The translations under genes were made by a program, and so were the position numbers. Of a stretch of 64,000 nt of DNA, positions 11,962 through 23,333 are shown piece after piece (position 1 is the stretch's first letter; every line of letters begins with the position of its first letter). The stretch lies in assembly GCA_963383645.1 (NCBI GenBank), contig OY726557.1, positions 149,163,860 to 149,227,859 of the forward strand. The letters are read 5' to 3'. The DNA is from Muscardinus avellanarius (lineage: Eukaryota > Chordata > Mammalia > Rodentia > Gliridae). Below the pieces are notes generated by a model. The model ran no database searches. It was not told the origin of the DNA and saw nothing but the letters and a program-made list of their open reading frames with translations.

Positions 11962-12140
11962 AACTGGGCATAGTAGCCATGCCTTTAATCTCATCTACTC
12001 TGGAGGCATTACAGTTCAAGGTCAGTCTTGGAAAATTAATGAGGCGCTGTCTAATCATAAAAAAAGAAAAAAAAAAAGACTGGGAATATAATTCAGTGGT
12101 GATGTGCCTCAGGTTGATTTTCCAGTACTGAAAACCAAAC
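11962..12140 (+). mobile_element. Old dimeric SINE
   Basis: B1-like (AACTGGGCATAGTAGCCATG) then ID-like (GACTGGGAATATAATTCAGTGG..TTCCAGTACTG) halves, with many substitutions. The ID half retains CAGTGG of the canonical ID A box. Confidence 0.8.
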
Positions 12141-12174
12141 AAAAACAAAAAAGGAAAGAAAATATTATTTTCAT

Positions 12175-12368
12175 AGCCAGGAATGATGGAACATACCTAT
12201 AATCCTAGTACTTGGGAAACTGAAACAGGAAAACTACAGATTCAAAATGAGCCTCAGTCACCTAGTGAAATCCTGCTAAAAAATAAAAAAAATAAAATAA
12301 GGCTGGGGAAGTACTTGAGGTAGAATGCCTATGGGTTCAATCTCTAATTAAAAAAAAGAAAAAAGAGT

Positions 12369-12369
<1 letters not shown>
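12175..12369 (+). mobile_element. Dimeric SINE
   Basis: B1 half AGCCAGGAATGATGGAACATAC and ID half GGCTGGGGAAGTACTTGAGG..GGGTTCAATC. The tail passes into a CA microsatellite. Confidence 0.85.

Positions 12370-12411
<42 letters not shown>
12370..12411. repeat. (CA)n microsatellite in a SINE tail
   Basis: About 21 CA units immediately after the A-rich end of the preceding SINE. Confidence 0.97.
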
Positions 12412-12413
<2 letters not shown>

Positions 12414-12996
12414 AGTATTTTATTGGATGGCTAAAAAGAGTAAGCTGAAGAATGCAAGGGTAACTTCACCAAAGTATGAAGGAGGCGGGGCCTTGGTTGA
12501 AACCCAAGAAGTCTGGCTGCAGAGTCTGATCTCTTAACTATTATACTCCTAACCTTAACTATAATACAGGAGTCTCTTTTTAAAAGAAGAGTATGTTAAA
12601 TTGTAATCTACCACATGAATCCTGAGAATTCCTGTAATTTTCAAGTGATTAGACTGAAGAACATATCAAATCCTAAGTGTCTGTTCTCATCTACTCCAAG
12701 TTTTCTATTTGAAAACATCTTGAAAGAGATTAGAGAGAAAAGATCAATTTATGATCATCGCTACAATTTTATCACATAATTGAAAGGCAATCACCAACAG
12801 GCCTAATACAGTCATAAATGAATAAGCCATTCAGAATATAATACTTATTGTCTACAAAGTTTTAGGTTGCATACATATTTCATCTTTTTTAAACTTAAAA
12901 GTAGGTCTTGTTCTATTATTTATGACATATTAAAAAGAAGAGATCAGATAATTTACAAAAGATCCAGGATGCAGATCCAGGTCTATCTGACTTTAA
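12412..12996. other. No recognisable gene or repeat
   Basis: AT-rich sequence, nothing supported. Confidence 0.45.
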
Positions 12997-13052
<56 letters not shown>

Positions 13053-13060
13053 ACACACAC
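12997..13060. repeat. (CA)n microsatellite
   Basis: Interrupted CA run (one AAAC and one GT interruption). Unlike most here it has no SINE directly upstream. Confidence 0.97.
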
Positions 13061-13227
13061 TCCGATATCTTCATTGTACCACACTGATATCTGGAATTCA
13101 TATCTGGAAATTTAAGCATTGAAAATATCTAACCAAAATCTAGTACTTTTCCCCAAAGTGACTATCTTTATCCATGTTCTAAACCATTCTGAGTTGAATA
13201 TCTTCAATCTTATTTAAAATTATTCTG

Positions 13228-13890
13228 TAGGCCAGCTGCCATGAAGATCAGTGTGGAGATTCCATAGAAAGCCAGAATAGATTCCCCATATGATCTGGCT
13301 ATACCACTCCTGGGTATCTTTCCAAAGAAGTTGAAATCAGATAACTACATTAATATATGGATACACATTTATAGCAGCACAAATCACAATAGCTAAGTTA
13401 TGGAACCAACTTAATTGTCCATGAACAGATAATTAGGCTACAAAATTATGGGTAAAACACACAGTGGAATTTTACTCAACCATTAAGATAAACAAAATTA
13501 TGTCATTTGCAAGAAATTGGAAGGACCTGGAGAACATTATGTTAAGTGAGATTAGTGAATCACAGAAAGTGAAGGGTCATAATTTTTTTTCAGTATGCGC
13601 AAGATAGGGAGTAGTTGAGATACAAGGACTCCAGATAATGGAGAAATCCCAATGTAGCTAAGGAGGAGGTCTAAGGGATAGGGTGGAGGAAGGCTGAAGT
13701 TCATTAGTGGAAATACTACAATGGACTATGTGTATATATGTGAATATACCACCATCAATCTCAGTAATCTGTACTGGGGGGGAGGAAATGGGGAGGTGGG
13801 GGGCACCAAGTGCTGTGCACATGTATGTCATTCTCAACATCATTTACATTATGATGTGAGACTATAATGCTCTAATAAAAGCACATTTAA
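13228..13890 (+). mobile_element. LINE-1 3' end (ORF2 C-terminus plus 3'UTR), plus strand
   Basis: Begins in the ORF2 C-terminal part (CCATATGATCTGGCTATACC, CTCCTGGGTATCTTTCC, GTGGAATTTTACTCAACCAT, GTTAAGTGAGATTAGTG). It runs through a G-rich 3'UTR to CTAATAAAAGC and an A-rich tail. Strongly 5'-truncated, with no intact frame. Confidence 0.9.
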
Positions 13891-14317
13891 AATCAAGCAA
13901 TCAATAAATCTTTCTGACTTGATAGTATTTGTAAAGTATGTGGGGAGAGGGCTTGTAATGGATTACCATAATGGTATCACTGAAGTATCAATTATTGTTC
14001 ACAAATATTTTATATACAAAGTTGTCCAAATGCTTTGGCTAAAAGCATTATCTATCTATATCTATCATCAATCAATATATATAATGTACATATTATAAAT
14101 ATTTCAAGTCAAGATACATAAAATCTAGATAAAAAAGATCATTTCAAATAGGTTAGAGCTTTACCTAAACTATAGCAAAGAAAAGAAAAAAGAAAACAAA
14201 AAATAATCATACTAAAAAGAAATAAAATGGGACTGAAGATGGCAAACTAAATTAGAATTAAAGAATTTTCTTCCACTGAAACGTATTATAATTGTGTATG
14301 TGTAACAAGAAAGGGAA

Positions 14318-14470
14318 AAAAGGATCACATGTTCGCTGCCAGCATCAGCTACTTAGGGAGGCCCTCTCAACTTAGTGAGACCCTGTTTCAAATTAAAGAA
14401 TAAAAAATAGAGCTCGGGTATAGCTTGGAGATAGAATGTTCCTGGGTTCGATCCTCAGTACTGCAAAAAA
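14318..14470 (+). mobile_element. 5'-truncated dimeric SINE
   Basis: Starts inside the B1 half (CATCAGCTACTTAGGGAGGCC) and continues through the ID half to GATCCTCAGTACTGCAAAAAA. The tail becomes a GGA/GAA repeat. Confidence 0.85.
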
Positions 14471-14537
14471 ATGAAGAAGGAGGAGGAGGAGGAGGAAGAA
14501 GAAGAGGAGGAGGAGGAGGAAGAGGAGGAGGAGGAAA
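14471..14537. repeat. (GGA/GAA)n purine microsatellite in a SINE tail
   Basis: Mixed GAA and GGA triplets, all purine on the plus strand. The proline-rich frame on the minus strand is the repeat translated, not a gene. Confidence 0.95.
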
Positions 14538-14744
14538 AATGAGAAAGAAAGGGAAATATTTTATGACAAAAGTTACAACTGTGTCCATACAAAGATAAAA
14601 TATAGTATAAGTAAGCTGAGCCATGCCATATTTAGTGATTTTCACTCTCACATCCTCAAATAGTGCTAAACAAATGCAAAGCAAAGTAGTGATCTGTTAC
14701 TAATTAAATACATTTTAATTTGCAAAATTCTGAGGATTTCATTT

Positions 14745-14966
14745 TGTTATTATTTTTTATTTTTGGTGGTACTGGGAGTGGAACCCAGGGGATTTTCTAC
14801 CTCCAGGCTATACTACCAGACATATTTTATATTTTATTTGGAAACAGGGTCTCACTAAGTTGCTGAGAGCTTCACTAAGTAGCTGAGGCTGGCTTCGAAC
14901 CTGTGTGATCCTCCTGTTTTAGTTTCTCAAGTGTGGGGATTACAAGTGTGCACCACGACACCCAGC
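14745..14966 (-). mobile_element. Dimeric SINE, minus strand
   Basis: In reverse: ID half GTGGTACTGGGAGTGGAACC and B1 half ending GTGCACCACGACACCCAGC. The imperfect flanks TGAGGATTTCATT (14731) and TGAGGGTTTTATG (14967) look like its duplication. Confidence 0.88.
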
Positions 14967-15782
14967 TGAGGGTTTTATGAATACCCACAATTTATAGAAA
15001 CATCAAGGAAGAAAATAATTAACAATAAAAAATAAGGCAATCTTACAAAAATAGTTCCACCCTTGAGAGAAGGATCTTAACAGTAGAAGGAATTAATGAT
15101 AACCAAAACTAGCCTGCTCTTAGGGTCCTGTGCTCAGTGGGATGCACTCAGGAAGCCCTGTGTGGAATGAGACCTAATAAGATCTCAGAGAAGAGACAAG
15201 ATACTAGGTCTTCAGTATCTACCTAGTACTTTTTCTTCCCACTTATATACCCTGATACGGTAGACAGTGGCCTGAAAGCACACTGCTCCCACATCTCAAA
15301 GGAGGAAAAACTAATCACAATTCAGATAAGAACTGTGTCAAGGAAAATTTTCCTATAATTTTATCAGAGTGAATCGATATTCTAGAGGTAGAAAAGTTAG
15401 ATTAAGCACAAACAAAAATGAAAAAAAAAATGACACAGCAGTTACATATGGGGAACATCAACAGAAACTAATATGCCAAAGTGAAATAAGAGGCACAAGA
15501 AAAATCAGAAGCCAATCTGAGAGGAAGCATACCTCAAGCAAGAAGAGTAAGATTTTTGAAATTTTATCACTTTAGATAAGCTTTTAATATATTCTCAAGA
15601 AATAAAAATAAATAAGAGGGCTAAGTTTTGAACTATAGGAAAAGGTTAGAGCAAAATCAGTATTATTTCTTACATAATAAGAAAGTTAGAAATAACATGA
15701 AAAATGCATTTATAAAAATCTAATTAGTGATGTGAAAAACAAACTAATTTCAACAATTTTAGAGATGAAAGAAAAATAAATT
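14967..15782. other. Unassigned; possibly old LINE-1 (L1M/HAL1-like) 5' sequence
   Basis: A-rich on the plus strand with phrases such as GATGTGAAAAACAAACTAATTTCAAC. These faintly recall ORF1 regions of old LINE-1s, but I cannot align a motif with confidence. No intact frame. Confidence 0.3.
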
Positions 15783-15797
15783 AAAACAAAAGGAATG

Positions 15798-15973
15798 CCT
15801 GGCGTGGTAGTGCACTCTGTAATCCCTGTGCTTGGGAGGTGGAGACAGGAGGTTCATGCAGGTTCAAAGCTAGCCACACTGGCTTAAGAGACCCTGTTTC
15901 AAAATTTAAAAATATATAATAGGTCTGGGAGTATAGCCCGGAGGACTTCCAGGAACCCAAGTGCCACCAAAAA

Positions 15974-16010
<37 letters not shown>
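15798..16010 (+). mobile_element. Young-type dimeric SINE with ATAA-repeat tail and TSD
   Basis: B1 half, linker and an ID half missing part of its middle (CCCGGAGGACTTCCAGGAACCC). The tail from about 15968 is (AAAT)n. AAAACAAAAGGAATG (15783-15797) and AAAACAATAGGAATG (16011-16025) are the duplication, 14 of 15 matching. Confidence 0.95.
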
Positions 16011-16012
<2 letters not shown>

Positions 16013-16047
16013 AACAATAGGAATGATTACTAAGGAAGAAGACTGAA

Positions 16048-16255
16048 AAGCTGGGCTTGTAATCCCAGAACTTGGGAGGCTGAGACAGGAGGATCATTCA
16101 AATTCAAAGCTAGCCTTGGCTACTTAATGAGGCTCTCAGCAACTTAGTGAGACCCTGTTTCCAAATTAATTGTAAAAAATAGGGTTGGGGGTTTATCCTG
16201 GAGGTAGAATGCCTCTGAGTTCCATCCCCAGTACTGCAAAAAACAACAACAATAA
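16048..16255 (+). mobile_element. Dimeric SINE with shortened 5' end
   Basis: AAGCTGGGCTTGTAATCCC lacks the usual TGGTGGCGCAC block. The rest, through CCATCCCCAGTACTGC, is standard. Confidence 0.85.
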
Positions 16256-16570
16256 AGTGTGTGATTCAGCAGCATTAAAAAAAAATACTGAAAATAGCCT
16301 AACATAAAGTTAACTATCACAATTGAGAATTGTTCACACCTAAAGAGAAATGTGATCTGAAATACCAACTGAAACAGGAGAATAAAAGTTGCAAAATAAC
16401 AAACATATTTAAGTTCCATGATAAACTTCAATTGCAAGATAAATTCCAAGTAACTTATTGAAATGCAAGAGTGATGTCATGGTGTGAAGAAGAGGTACAA
16501 TAATATACATGAATGTTAAATCAGTTCACCTTTTATAGTAAGGGATTTAGAAAATAAGATTAAGAAAAAT
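16256..16570. other. No recognisable gene or repeat
   Basis: A-rich sequence between a SINE and an inverted LINE-1. Nothing supported. Confidence 0.4.
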
Positions 16571-16574
16571 AAAG

Positions 16575-17412
16575 ATTCTATGTTTTCTTCTAGTATTTGC
16601 AAAGTTTCTGATTTAATTTCTAAGTCTTTGATCTTTCTTGAGCTGATTTTTACGCAGAGTGAGAGATAGGTGGCTAGCTCCATTCTTTTACATGTAGATA
16701 TTCTGTTTTCTCAGCACCATTTGTTGAAAAAGCTGTCTCTTCCCCAACAATATAGGCACTGGTAGAGAATTTCTCAATAAGATTGACAAAGTTCAGGAAA
16801 TAAAACCAAGAATCAATAAATGTCATCAAATTATAAACCTTATGTGCAACAAAGAAATCCATAAAATCTGAAGAGAACTTATTGAATGGGTGAAAATCCT
16901 TGCTAGTTACACCTCTTAAAAAGAACTAATAATCTAGGCTATATGAAGAACTAAAAAACTTAACAATGGAATTTTACTCAGCCATAAAAAAAAAAACACA
17001 ATTACATCATTTTCAGTGAAATGGATGGAACTGGAGGACATTATGCTAAGCTAAATTAGTCAGTCATAAAAAATAAGAAATTGGATGCTTTCCCTAATAT
17101 GTGAAAGTTAAGGAGAAATGGGTCATAGAAGGAACTCTAGGTAAAAATGAAATCCTATAGAGAAGCAAATAAGGCAACCTAACTGAGGGGATGGGAGGGG
17201 GAAGAAGGAATGTCTCTAAAACACAGGATATATTTAAACATATAGATGTCAACCACTAAGAGAAAAATGGGAAGGAGGAATGGGGAGGGAATGGGGTGGG
17301 GATTGGGTACGGGCTAACTGGGTGATGTGTGCATGTATATCTACACATGTTTTTTATTCAAGTATGATGTATGAATACAATACACCACTAAAAAAATTAA
17401 AAATTAAAAATT
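16575..17412 (+). mobile_element. LINE-1 3' end with 5' inversion (twin priming)
   Basis: 16575-16747 is LINE-1 ORF2 in reverse (CAGCACCATTTGTTGAAAAA is the antisense of the ORF2 block CAACAAATGGTG). From 16748 the sequence is sense (AATTTCTCAATAAGATTGAC ... GTCAACCACTAAG ... GATGTATGAATACAATACACC) to an A-rich tail. In ORF2 order the inverted piece lies just upstream of the sense piece, which is the usual twin-priming outcome. Confidence 0.85.
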
Positions 17413-17436
17413 AAACTAAATTGAAATAAAATATCA

Positions 17437-17640
17437 GCCAGGTGTGGTGGCACACACTTGTATTTCCAGCATTTGGGTAGCTAAGACTGGAGGATCATAT
17501 TTCACAGACAGTCTCAGCTACTTAGTGAGGCCCTCCGCAACATAGTGATACCCTGTTTCAAAATAAAGAATAAAAATAGGGCAGCGGGTGTAGGTCAGAA
17601 GTCTAATGCACCTGAGTTCCATCCCCAGAGCAGAATAAAA
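17437..17640 (+). mobile_element. Dimeric SINE
   Basis: GCCAGGTGTGGTGGCACAC ... GGGCAGCGGGTGTAGGTC ... CCATCCCCAGAGC, full length with moderate divergence. Confidence 0.9.
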
Positions 17641-17654
17641 AAGTCAATAAAATC

Positions 17655-18086
17655 TGAGGAATTGAACTGAATAATCTTTCACTAAAGAAGAAACACAATC
17701 AACCAATACATATGTAAAAATGGTTCAACATCACCAGCAATTTAGAAAATGCAAATTAAAAACACACTGAGATTCTATTTAACTCTATTTAGTATACTGA
17801 CAATAATCAAGACTACAAGAAATACCAAATTCTGGTGAGAATGTGGGGGAATAGGAACTCTTAAACACTTTTTGTGGGATTGTAAATTTGTACGACCACT
17901 GTGGAGGTTCTAAACTGACTAGGTATAGAACTACCATATTACCCAGTTATACCACTCAATACTTTTAAAGAATCAAAGTCAGATTAATAAATAATAAAAG
18001 ATACATACTCATGTTTATAGCATACAATTAGTCATAGACAACTTATGAAACAACCTAGGTGTCCATCAATAGACAAATAAATAACA

Positions 18087-18155
<69 letters not shown>

Positions 18156-18630
18156 TACACACACACAATGGAAATTTACTCATCCATAAGAATAATGAAA
18201 TTACATAGTTTGCAAGAAAATAGATGAAACTAAAGAATATATAATAACTAATATGAGCCAGTACCATAAGGTGAAGGCTTATATGTTTTCTCATACGTGG
18301 AAACCAGAAAGAAAACTAGGAAACATGAGAGGCTTTAAATAATGTGGAGAGGAACCTATAGAATATTGCAAGGGATTGGAGGAAGAAGCTAGGGAGGGGA
18401 AAAGGGAAGAATGAGGAAGGAAATAGTTCAAATAATACTATGGCAATACATGACAATATTGCTTCCAGTCTTGCTAATGTATACCAGGATTGATGAGGGT
18501 GAGTAGGGTGGGATGATAAAGAAAGTGCACCAGGCACTCTGGGCATGTGTGTTTGTGTCTCACCAAACACCACTATGTTGCATAATTACAGTGCAGTAAT
18601 AAAAGTGTAAAAATAAAATAAAAAATTATT
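17655..18630 (+). mobile_element. Older LINE-1 3' end, plus strand
   Basis: ORF2 C-terminal blocks in order: GTTCAACATCACCAGCAATT, GGTGAGAATGTGGGGGAATA, CTCTTAAACACTTTTTGTGGG, GTGTCCATCAATAGACAAAT, ATGGAAATTTACTCATCCAT. Then a 3'UTR ending GCAGTAATAAAAG. Many substitutions and stops. It is interrupted by a TA/CA microsatellite grown from the ORF2 TATATACACAATGGA motif. Confidence 0.85.
18092..18167. repeat. (TA)n(CA)n microsatellite inside a LINE-1
   Basis: About 20 TA units followed by about 17 CA units, placed exactly before ACAATGGAAATTTACTC of LINE-1 ORF2. Confidence 0.97.
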
Positions 18631-19040
18631 CATCATAAAAAATAAAAATGGAGATTCTCAAATATCAGTGAAGTTCTCTATAAAATAGTATTAATTTGTA
18701 GTGAAGAAGCATTTATATAATATTTGCTAATTCCCTCAAGTACATTTTAGCTTCTCCTCTATTTCATAAGTTAAAATAAAAGCTAATGCTTTATAAGTTC
18801 AAAAAGCATGCACAATATTTCTTAAAAATTATTTTTTCTAAGTATTGATTCATTATTTTTTTAATCCACATTCACAGAGAGAATTCTGAAATAACATTTA
18901 TAAAATGTTTGCACAGATTTTCTTAGTGATAAGATTTGGAGGCATATTTGTTTCACTGCTTCCTTCTTTACATTTTAGTACTTTGACAATTTGTTTTTAA
19001 TGAGAATGTATTCCTTTGTTTAACTTGAGAACAATGTGAT
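18631..19040. other. No recognisable gene or repeat
   Basis: AT-rich sequence, nothing supported. Confidence 0.45.
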
Positions 19041-19262
19041 AGTGTGTACTGTATTAAAATGACTGTACTAGGTGACTCTCAAGCATTAATTCATTTTTCA
19101 TAGGATTATTAAGTAAATACCATTTTGTATCCATTTTTTTTTACAGAAGAAGAAAATAAAGCACAGAAAGATTAAGTATCTTGTCCAAGGTCACACAGCA
19201 AGAAAGAGTTCAAGTCAGGATTCAAAAAAGGGCAAGTGGCCCCAGAGACTATATTTTTATCC
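19041..19262 (+). repeat. MIR (ancient SINE), good core match
   Basis: TTTTACAGAAGAAGAAAATAAAG followed by GATTAAGTATCTTGTCCAAGGTCACACAGCAAG is the MIR core almost intact. The downstream GTTCAAGTCAGGATTCAA follows MIR order. Confidence 0.92.
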
Positions 19263-20194
19263 ACAATGTTTTTCAGATTCTAATAAAACATTATAATAAA
19301 GTCTCTAGTTTTAAAATTATATAAAATGTTGTAAAATGGAAATTCAACATTCAAAAGTTTGAAAAATGTAGTAATAATGGGTCATCTTGAAAACCTTGAA
19401 ATAATTTTAATGTTTTAGTGTAACTTTTGTGGATTAACTGTCATTTATAAATTCTTAAGGTCTGCAAATTATACTCCCTATCAGATGATAAGTTCTTGAT
19501 ATAAAGCTAAAATATCGCTTGAGAAAAAAGATAGTAACCTTATATTGGAATAATTAGATGCATCATTGTGAAGAAGATTATTATTTTATTTCATATGTAT
19601 ATATGAACTACTTTGACTTAACTCTGAAATAAGAATGTGATTTATTTTAAAATTTACTTGAATTTAATTTTTGGCATGACAACTGAGTTGTGTTTTTCCA
19701 TTAAACATTTACCACAGACACAATTACTATGGAGAAAAAAAGAACTGCTTTGACACTTCATCAATCAATTACTATTTATTACACTTTCACTAAATGCCAA
19801 GTACTCTACTACACTAATTTCACCCATGACTTCAGTTTCTGAAACTAGGAGAATCTCCTCAGAATAGCAATAAAGGCAATGACTTTATTGAGGATTATTA
19901 TATGAATGGTGAAAAGTCATTATCTTTTGAAATGTTTACACTGTTTTAAAAGTTCTGCTTTATATTTATGTAGAATTAAAGCATATTTCTTGATTCTCAT
20001 GAGAGCTCCTTTATTAGCTATAATCTTGTCTGATTGGTTCATGAAACTCTCTGGACAATCTCTCCTGAAAATTTTTTTTGAGCCCTTCCTGCATCTTAAT
20101 TTGATATGATACTCTCCTCCTTATGCCTTCTCTGTAACTTACATAAACCTTTCAATTGTATTTGTTATATCAATCATGTTTATGATTATACTGT
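19263..20194. other. No recognisable gene or repeat
   Basis: AT-rich sequence. A 67-codon frame at 19906-20109 has no motif I recognise. Confidence 0.45.
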
Positions 20195-20325
20195 CTCCTG
20201 TACTATACTCTGAACTCTAAGATGTTATATGTCTATATCATTTACCTTTACATCCCAAGTGTTACTGATGTTGATTGGCATATAGACATCACTCAAAAAG
20301 TGACAGATGAATAAGTCAGTGAATT
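20195..20325 (+). repeat. Probable L2 3' end
   Basis: CTCTGAACTCTAAGATG..TTACCTTTACATCCCAAGTG..GGCATATAGACATCACTCAA follows the L2 3' end order (.. TGTATCCCCAGTGCC.. GGCACATAGTAGGTGCTCAA). Weak but ordered. Confidence 0.5.
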
Positions 20326-20939
20326 TATTCAAAATCTATGGTCAATCTCCATTAATTATTAAATAAGAAATGTTTTCTGTAAACCATCATAATTCCTAAC
20401 CAATTTATTTTATGCATGTAGATAAATGATTCTTCATTCAGTAGTGTTGATACATGTAGCAGAATGAGGTAAAATTATATTGGGAAAGAGGTAAGGATGA
20501 ATAAAGGTGAATTGATGAAATATTTCAAATAATGCTATGTCTGCATATAAAGGTATCACTACCTATGTCAGTAACATTAATGGGGGCAGAGTGGGGTGGG
20601 ATTCAGAAGAAAACAAACCAGTTATTATATGAATGTATATATGTGTGATGTATAATTTGTTTTTCTTTATTTTCTTGTAAACCTTTATGCCAGTGCAATT
20701 CAGTATACTACCATTGATGCTTAATCCTTTCAGCCCATTCTGTATCACTTCTCACCCAAGTTTATCTTTGGAAGATTTACAGAGAACATTAGTAATATAT
20801 TTGTTATCATATGTTGATATTTTCTCTTAAGCTACCATTGATACTGGTGGTTTCTTTCTCCTCTCCAAGGGGTACTGGTAGTTGAACTCTGACTTCTGAC
20901 TATGTTGATCAAAATTTTCAAGGTTTAAATATGCCTCTA
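20326..20939. other. No recognisable gene or repeat
   Basis: AT-rich sequence, nothing supported. 20865-20895 could be a scrap of a minus-strand ID half. Confidence 0.4.
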
Positions 20940-21162
20940 GCCCAGGGTACAGAGATAACTACTCACTAAAGAACACTCACATGTAAGAGAAAGAAGAATC
21001 CATTTCAATAGACTCGCAAACATAGAACCTCAGAAAACATGAAGAGAAAACAGGCCAATGGGATGCCTCCAAGAATATAAACCCCACTTCCAATGACTGA
21101 ACCAAAAAATATCAAAGTAAGTAATAGATCAGACAAAGTAATCATTCTTAAAGAAGTTTCAA

Positions 21163-21358
21163 GCCGGGCGTGGTGGCCCACGCTTGTAATCCCCGCGCTT
21201 GGGAGGCAGAGACAGGAGGATCGCGCAGGTTTGAAGCCAGCCACGCGCACTGCCTTAGGAGACCCTGTTTCCAAATAAAAATTTTAAAATAGGTCTGGGA
21301 GTGTAGACCGGAGGTAGAAGGGCTTCCAGGAACCCCAGTACCACCAAAAAAAAAAAAA
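21163..21358 (+). mobile_element. Young dimeric SINE with intact CpGs and perfect TSD
   Basis: Starts GCCGGGCGTGGTGG, keeps CpG sites (GATCGCGCAGG, CCACGCGCAC) and ends in a pure A-tail. AAAGAAGTTTCAA flanks it at 21150-21162 and 21359-21371. Low divergence suggests recent insertion into the old LINE-1. Confidence 0.97.
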
Positions 21359-21389
21359 AAAGAAGTTTCAAAATAAATAAAAAATAAGC

Positions 21390-21446
21390 AGGGCTGGGTG
21401 TGTGTCTTGCAACGCCCCCGGGTTCCATTGCTAGCACCACACACAG
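21390..21446 (+). mobile_element. ID-half SINE fragment
   Basis: GGGCTGGGTGTGTGTCTTGC..CCCGGGTTCCATTGCTAGCACC is an ID half alone, shortened between the two boxes. Confidence 0.65.
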
Positions 21447-23333
21447 AAAATACCAAATTTAAGAAAGATGAGCATTAAGGAAGAAGTAGAAATGCAGGCA
21501 CATGGATTAGAAATCTTTTCAGTCAAATAATAGCAGAAAAAATTTCCAAACCTTTCCCATGAAATATTAATTAAAATACTAAATAAACACAATAGAATTG
21601 TAAAAGGCTTAAGATAGAAACATGAGGTCACATTCAGAGTTCAGTCAATAAATATAACATTTAATTTTGAAACAGAAACACTAATAACAAGGTAATAACA
21701 AGAAATAAAATGATTACCAACCAAAACTGTTTTATCCAGAAAAGCTATCTTTAGGAGTTGAAAGACAAATAAAAACCTTCTGAGATAATTATAAACAAAA
21801 AGAATTCCTAGACACTAAGGAATCATTCAAGGAGTTACCTAAAGAAATCCTATACACAGAAGACAAAAACTAATCAGTGTTCAAAAAAGTAACTCTAATT
21901 TGAAGAGTAACTAAAGTTAGGGTCAAATTAAACATTAGAAGTCAAAGTGACAATAAATAATGAACACTGTCTATAATAACACTGATATAAGTGGTCTCAA
22001 TTTCCCAATTAAATGACATAGACTGCCAGATTTTATTTTTAATATCGGGAGTAAAAAAAAGATACACACCATAACCACTTTTTTGCATTATAGAACTTGG
22101 TTCTCTAGCCAGAGAAATAAAACAGTATAAGAAAATCAAGGGAATACAAATAGAAAAATAAATAAAATTATCCCTATTTTCAGATGAAAAGGAAATCAAA
22201 AGGATACAAATAGAAAAAGAAGAAATAAAATTATCCCTATTTTCAGATTATAAGATCCTATACTGAAAAGACCCAATAAACTCAAAAGGCTTTTAGAACT
22301 GATCAAAAATTTCAGCAAAGCATTTAGGTACAAAATCAATATAAAAAGTCAGAAGCTTTTCTAAGCATCAACCATAAATCCACTGAAAAAGAAATCCAGA
22401 AAATATTTCCATTCATAATAACTTCAAGAACAATCAATCCTTAAATTCAATGGAACACCAAAACATCCAGAATAGCCAATAGCTCTCAGCAACAAGAACC
22501 ATACAGGAGTCATGAAAATATCTGACTACACTGTACTAGAGAACCATAGTAACAAAAAATATGTTATTAACACAAAAGCAGACACATAGACCAAAGGGGC
22601 AGAATAGAAGATTCAGAAACAAAGTCCACATATTATAATTAATTGATTTTTTGATAAAGGGGTTAAACACATATGTTGAAAAAATAGACTTTTAAACAAA
22701 TGGTGTTGGCAAAACTGGTTATCTATATGAAGAAAAATAAAAATAAAACCAATTTTCTCACCCCACATAAGAGTCAATTCAAGATGAATCAAAGAACTCA
22801 AAATTAAACCAGAAATTTTGCAGTTACTTGAAGAGGGCATAGGACCAACATTCCAACATATAGACATGGGTAAAAAACTTCCTCAATAAGATCACAAAGG
22901 CACAATAAGTTAAAATAAGGATTAATACATGGATTGTAGTAATCTGAAGACATTCTATGCTACAAAAGAAACTGAAAGCCCTCAAGAGAGAGCCAACAGA
23001 ATGGCAAAAGATCTTTTCCAGCTACTCCTATGGAAGAGGACTAATATATAGAATAAACAAAGAAATCAAGAAACTCACCACCAAAAATACAAATAACTCA
23101 ATAAAAAATGAGCAAGTGAACTAAGTGAACATTTAACAAAAAAGTAATATAAATGAGGAATAAACATATAAAAAGTTCTACATCATTGCCAGAAAAATAT
23201 AAATCAAAACTACCTTGAAATTTTAACTAATCCCACTTAGACTGGCAATCATTAAAAATACAAACAATAGTAACTGCTGGAGAGAATGTAGAGAAGTAGA
23301 AATTTTGATACTTTGTTGGTGGGACTGAAAATT

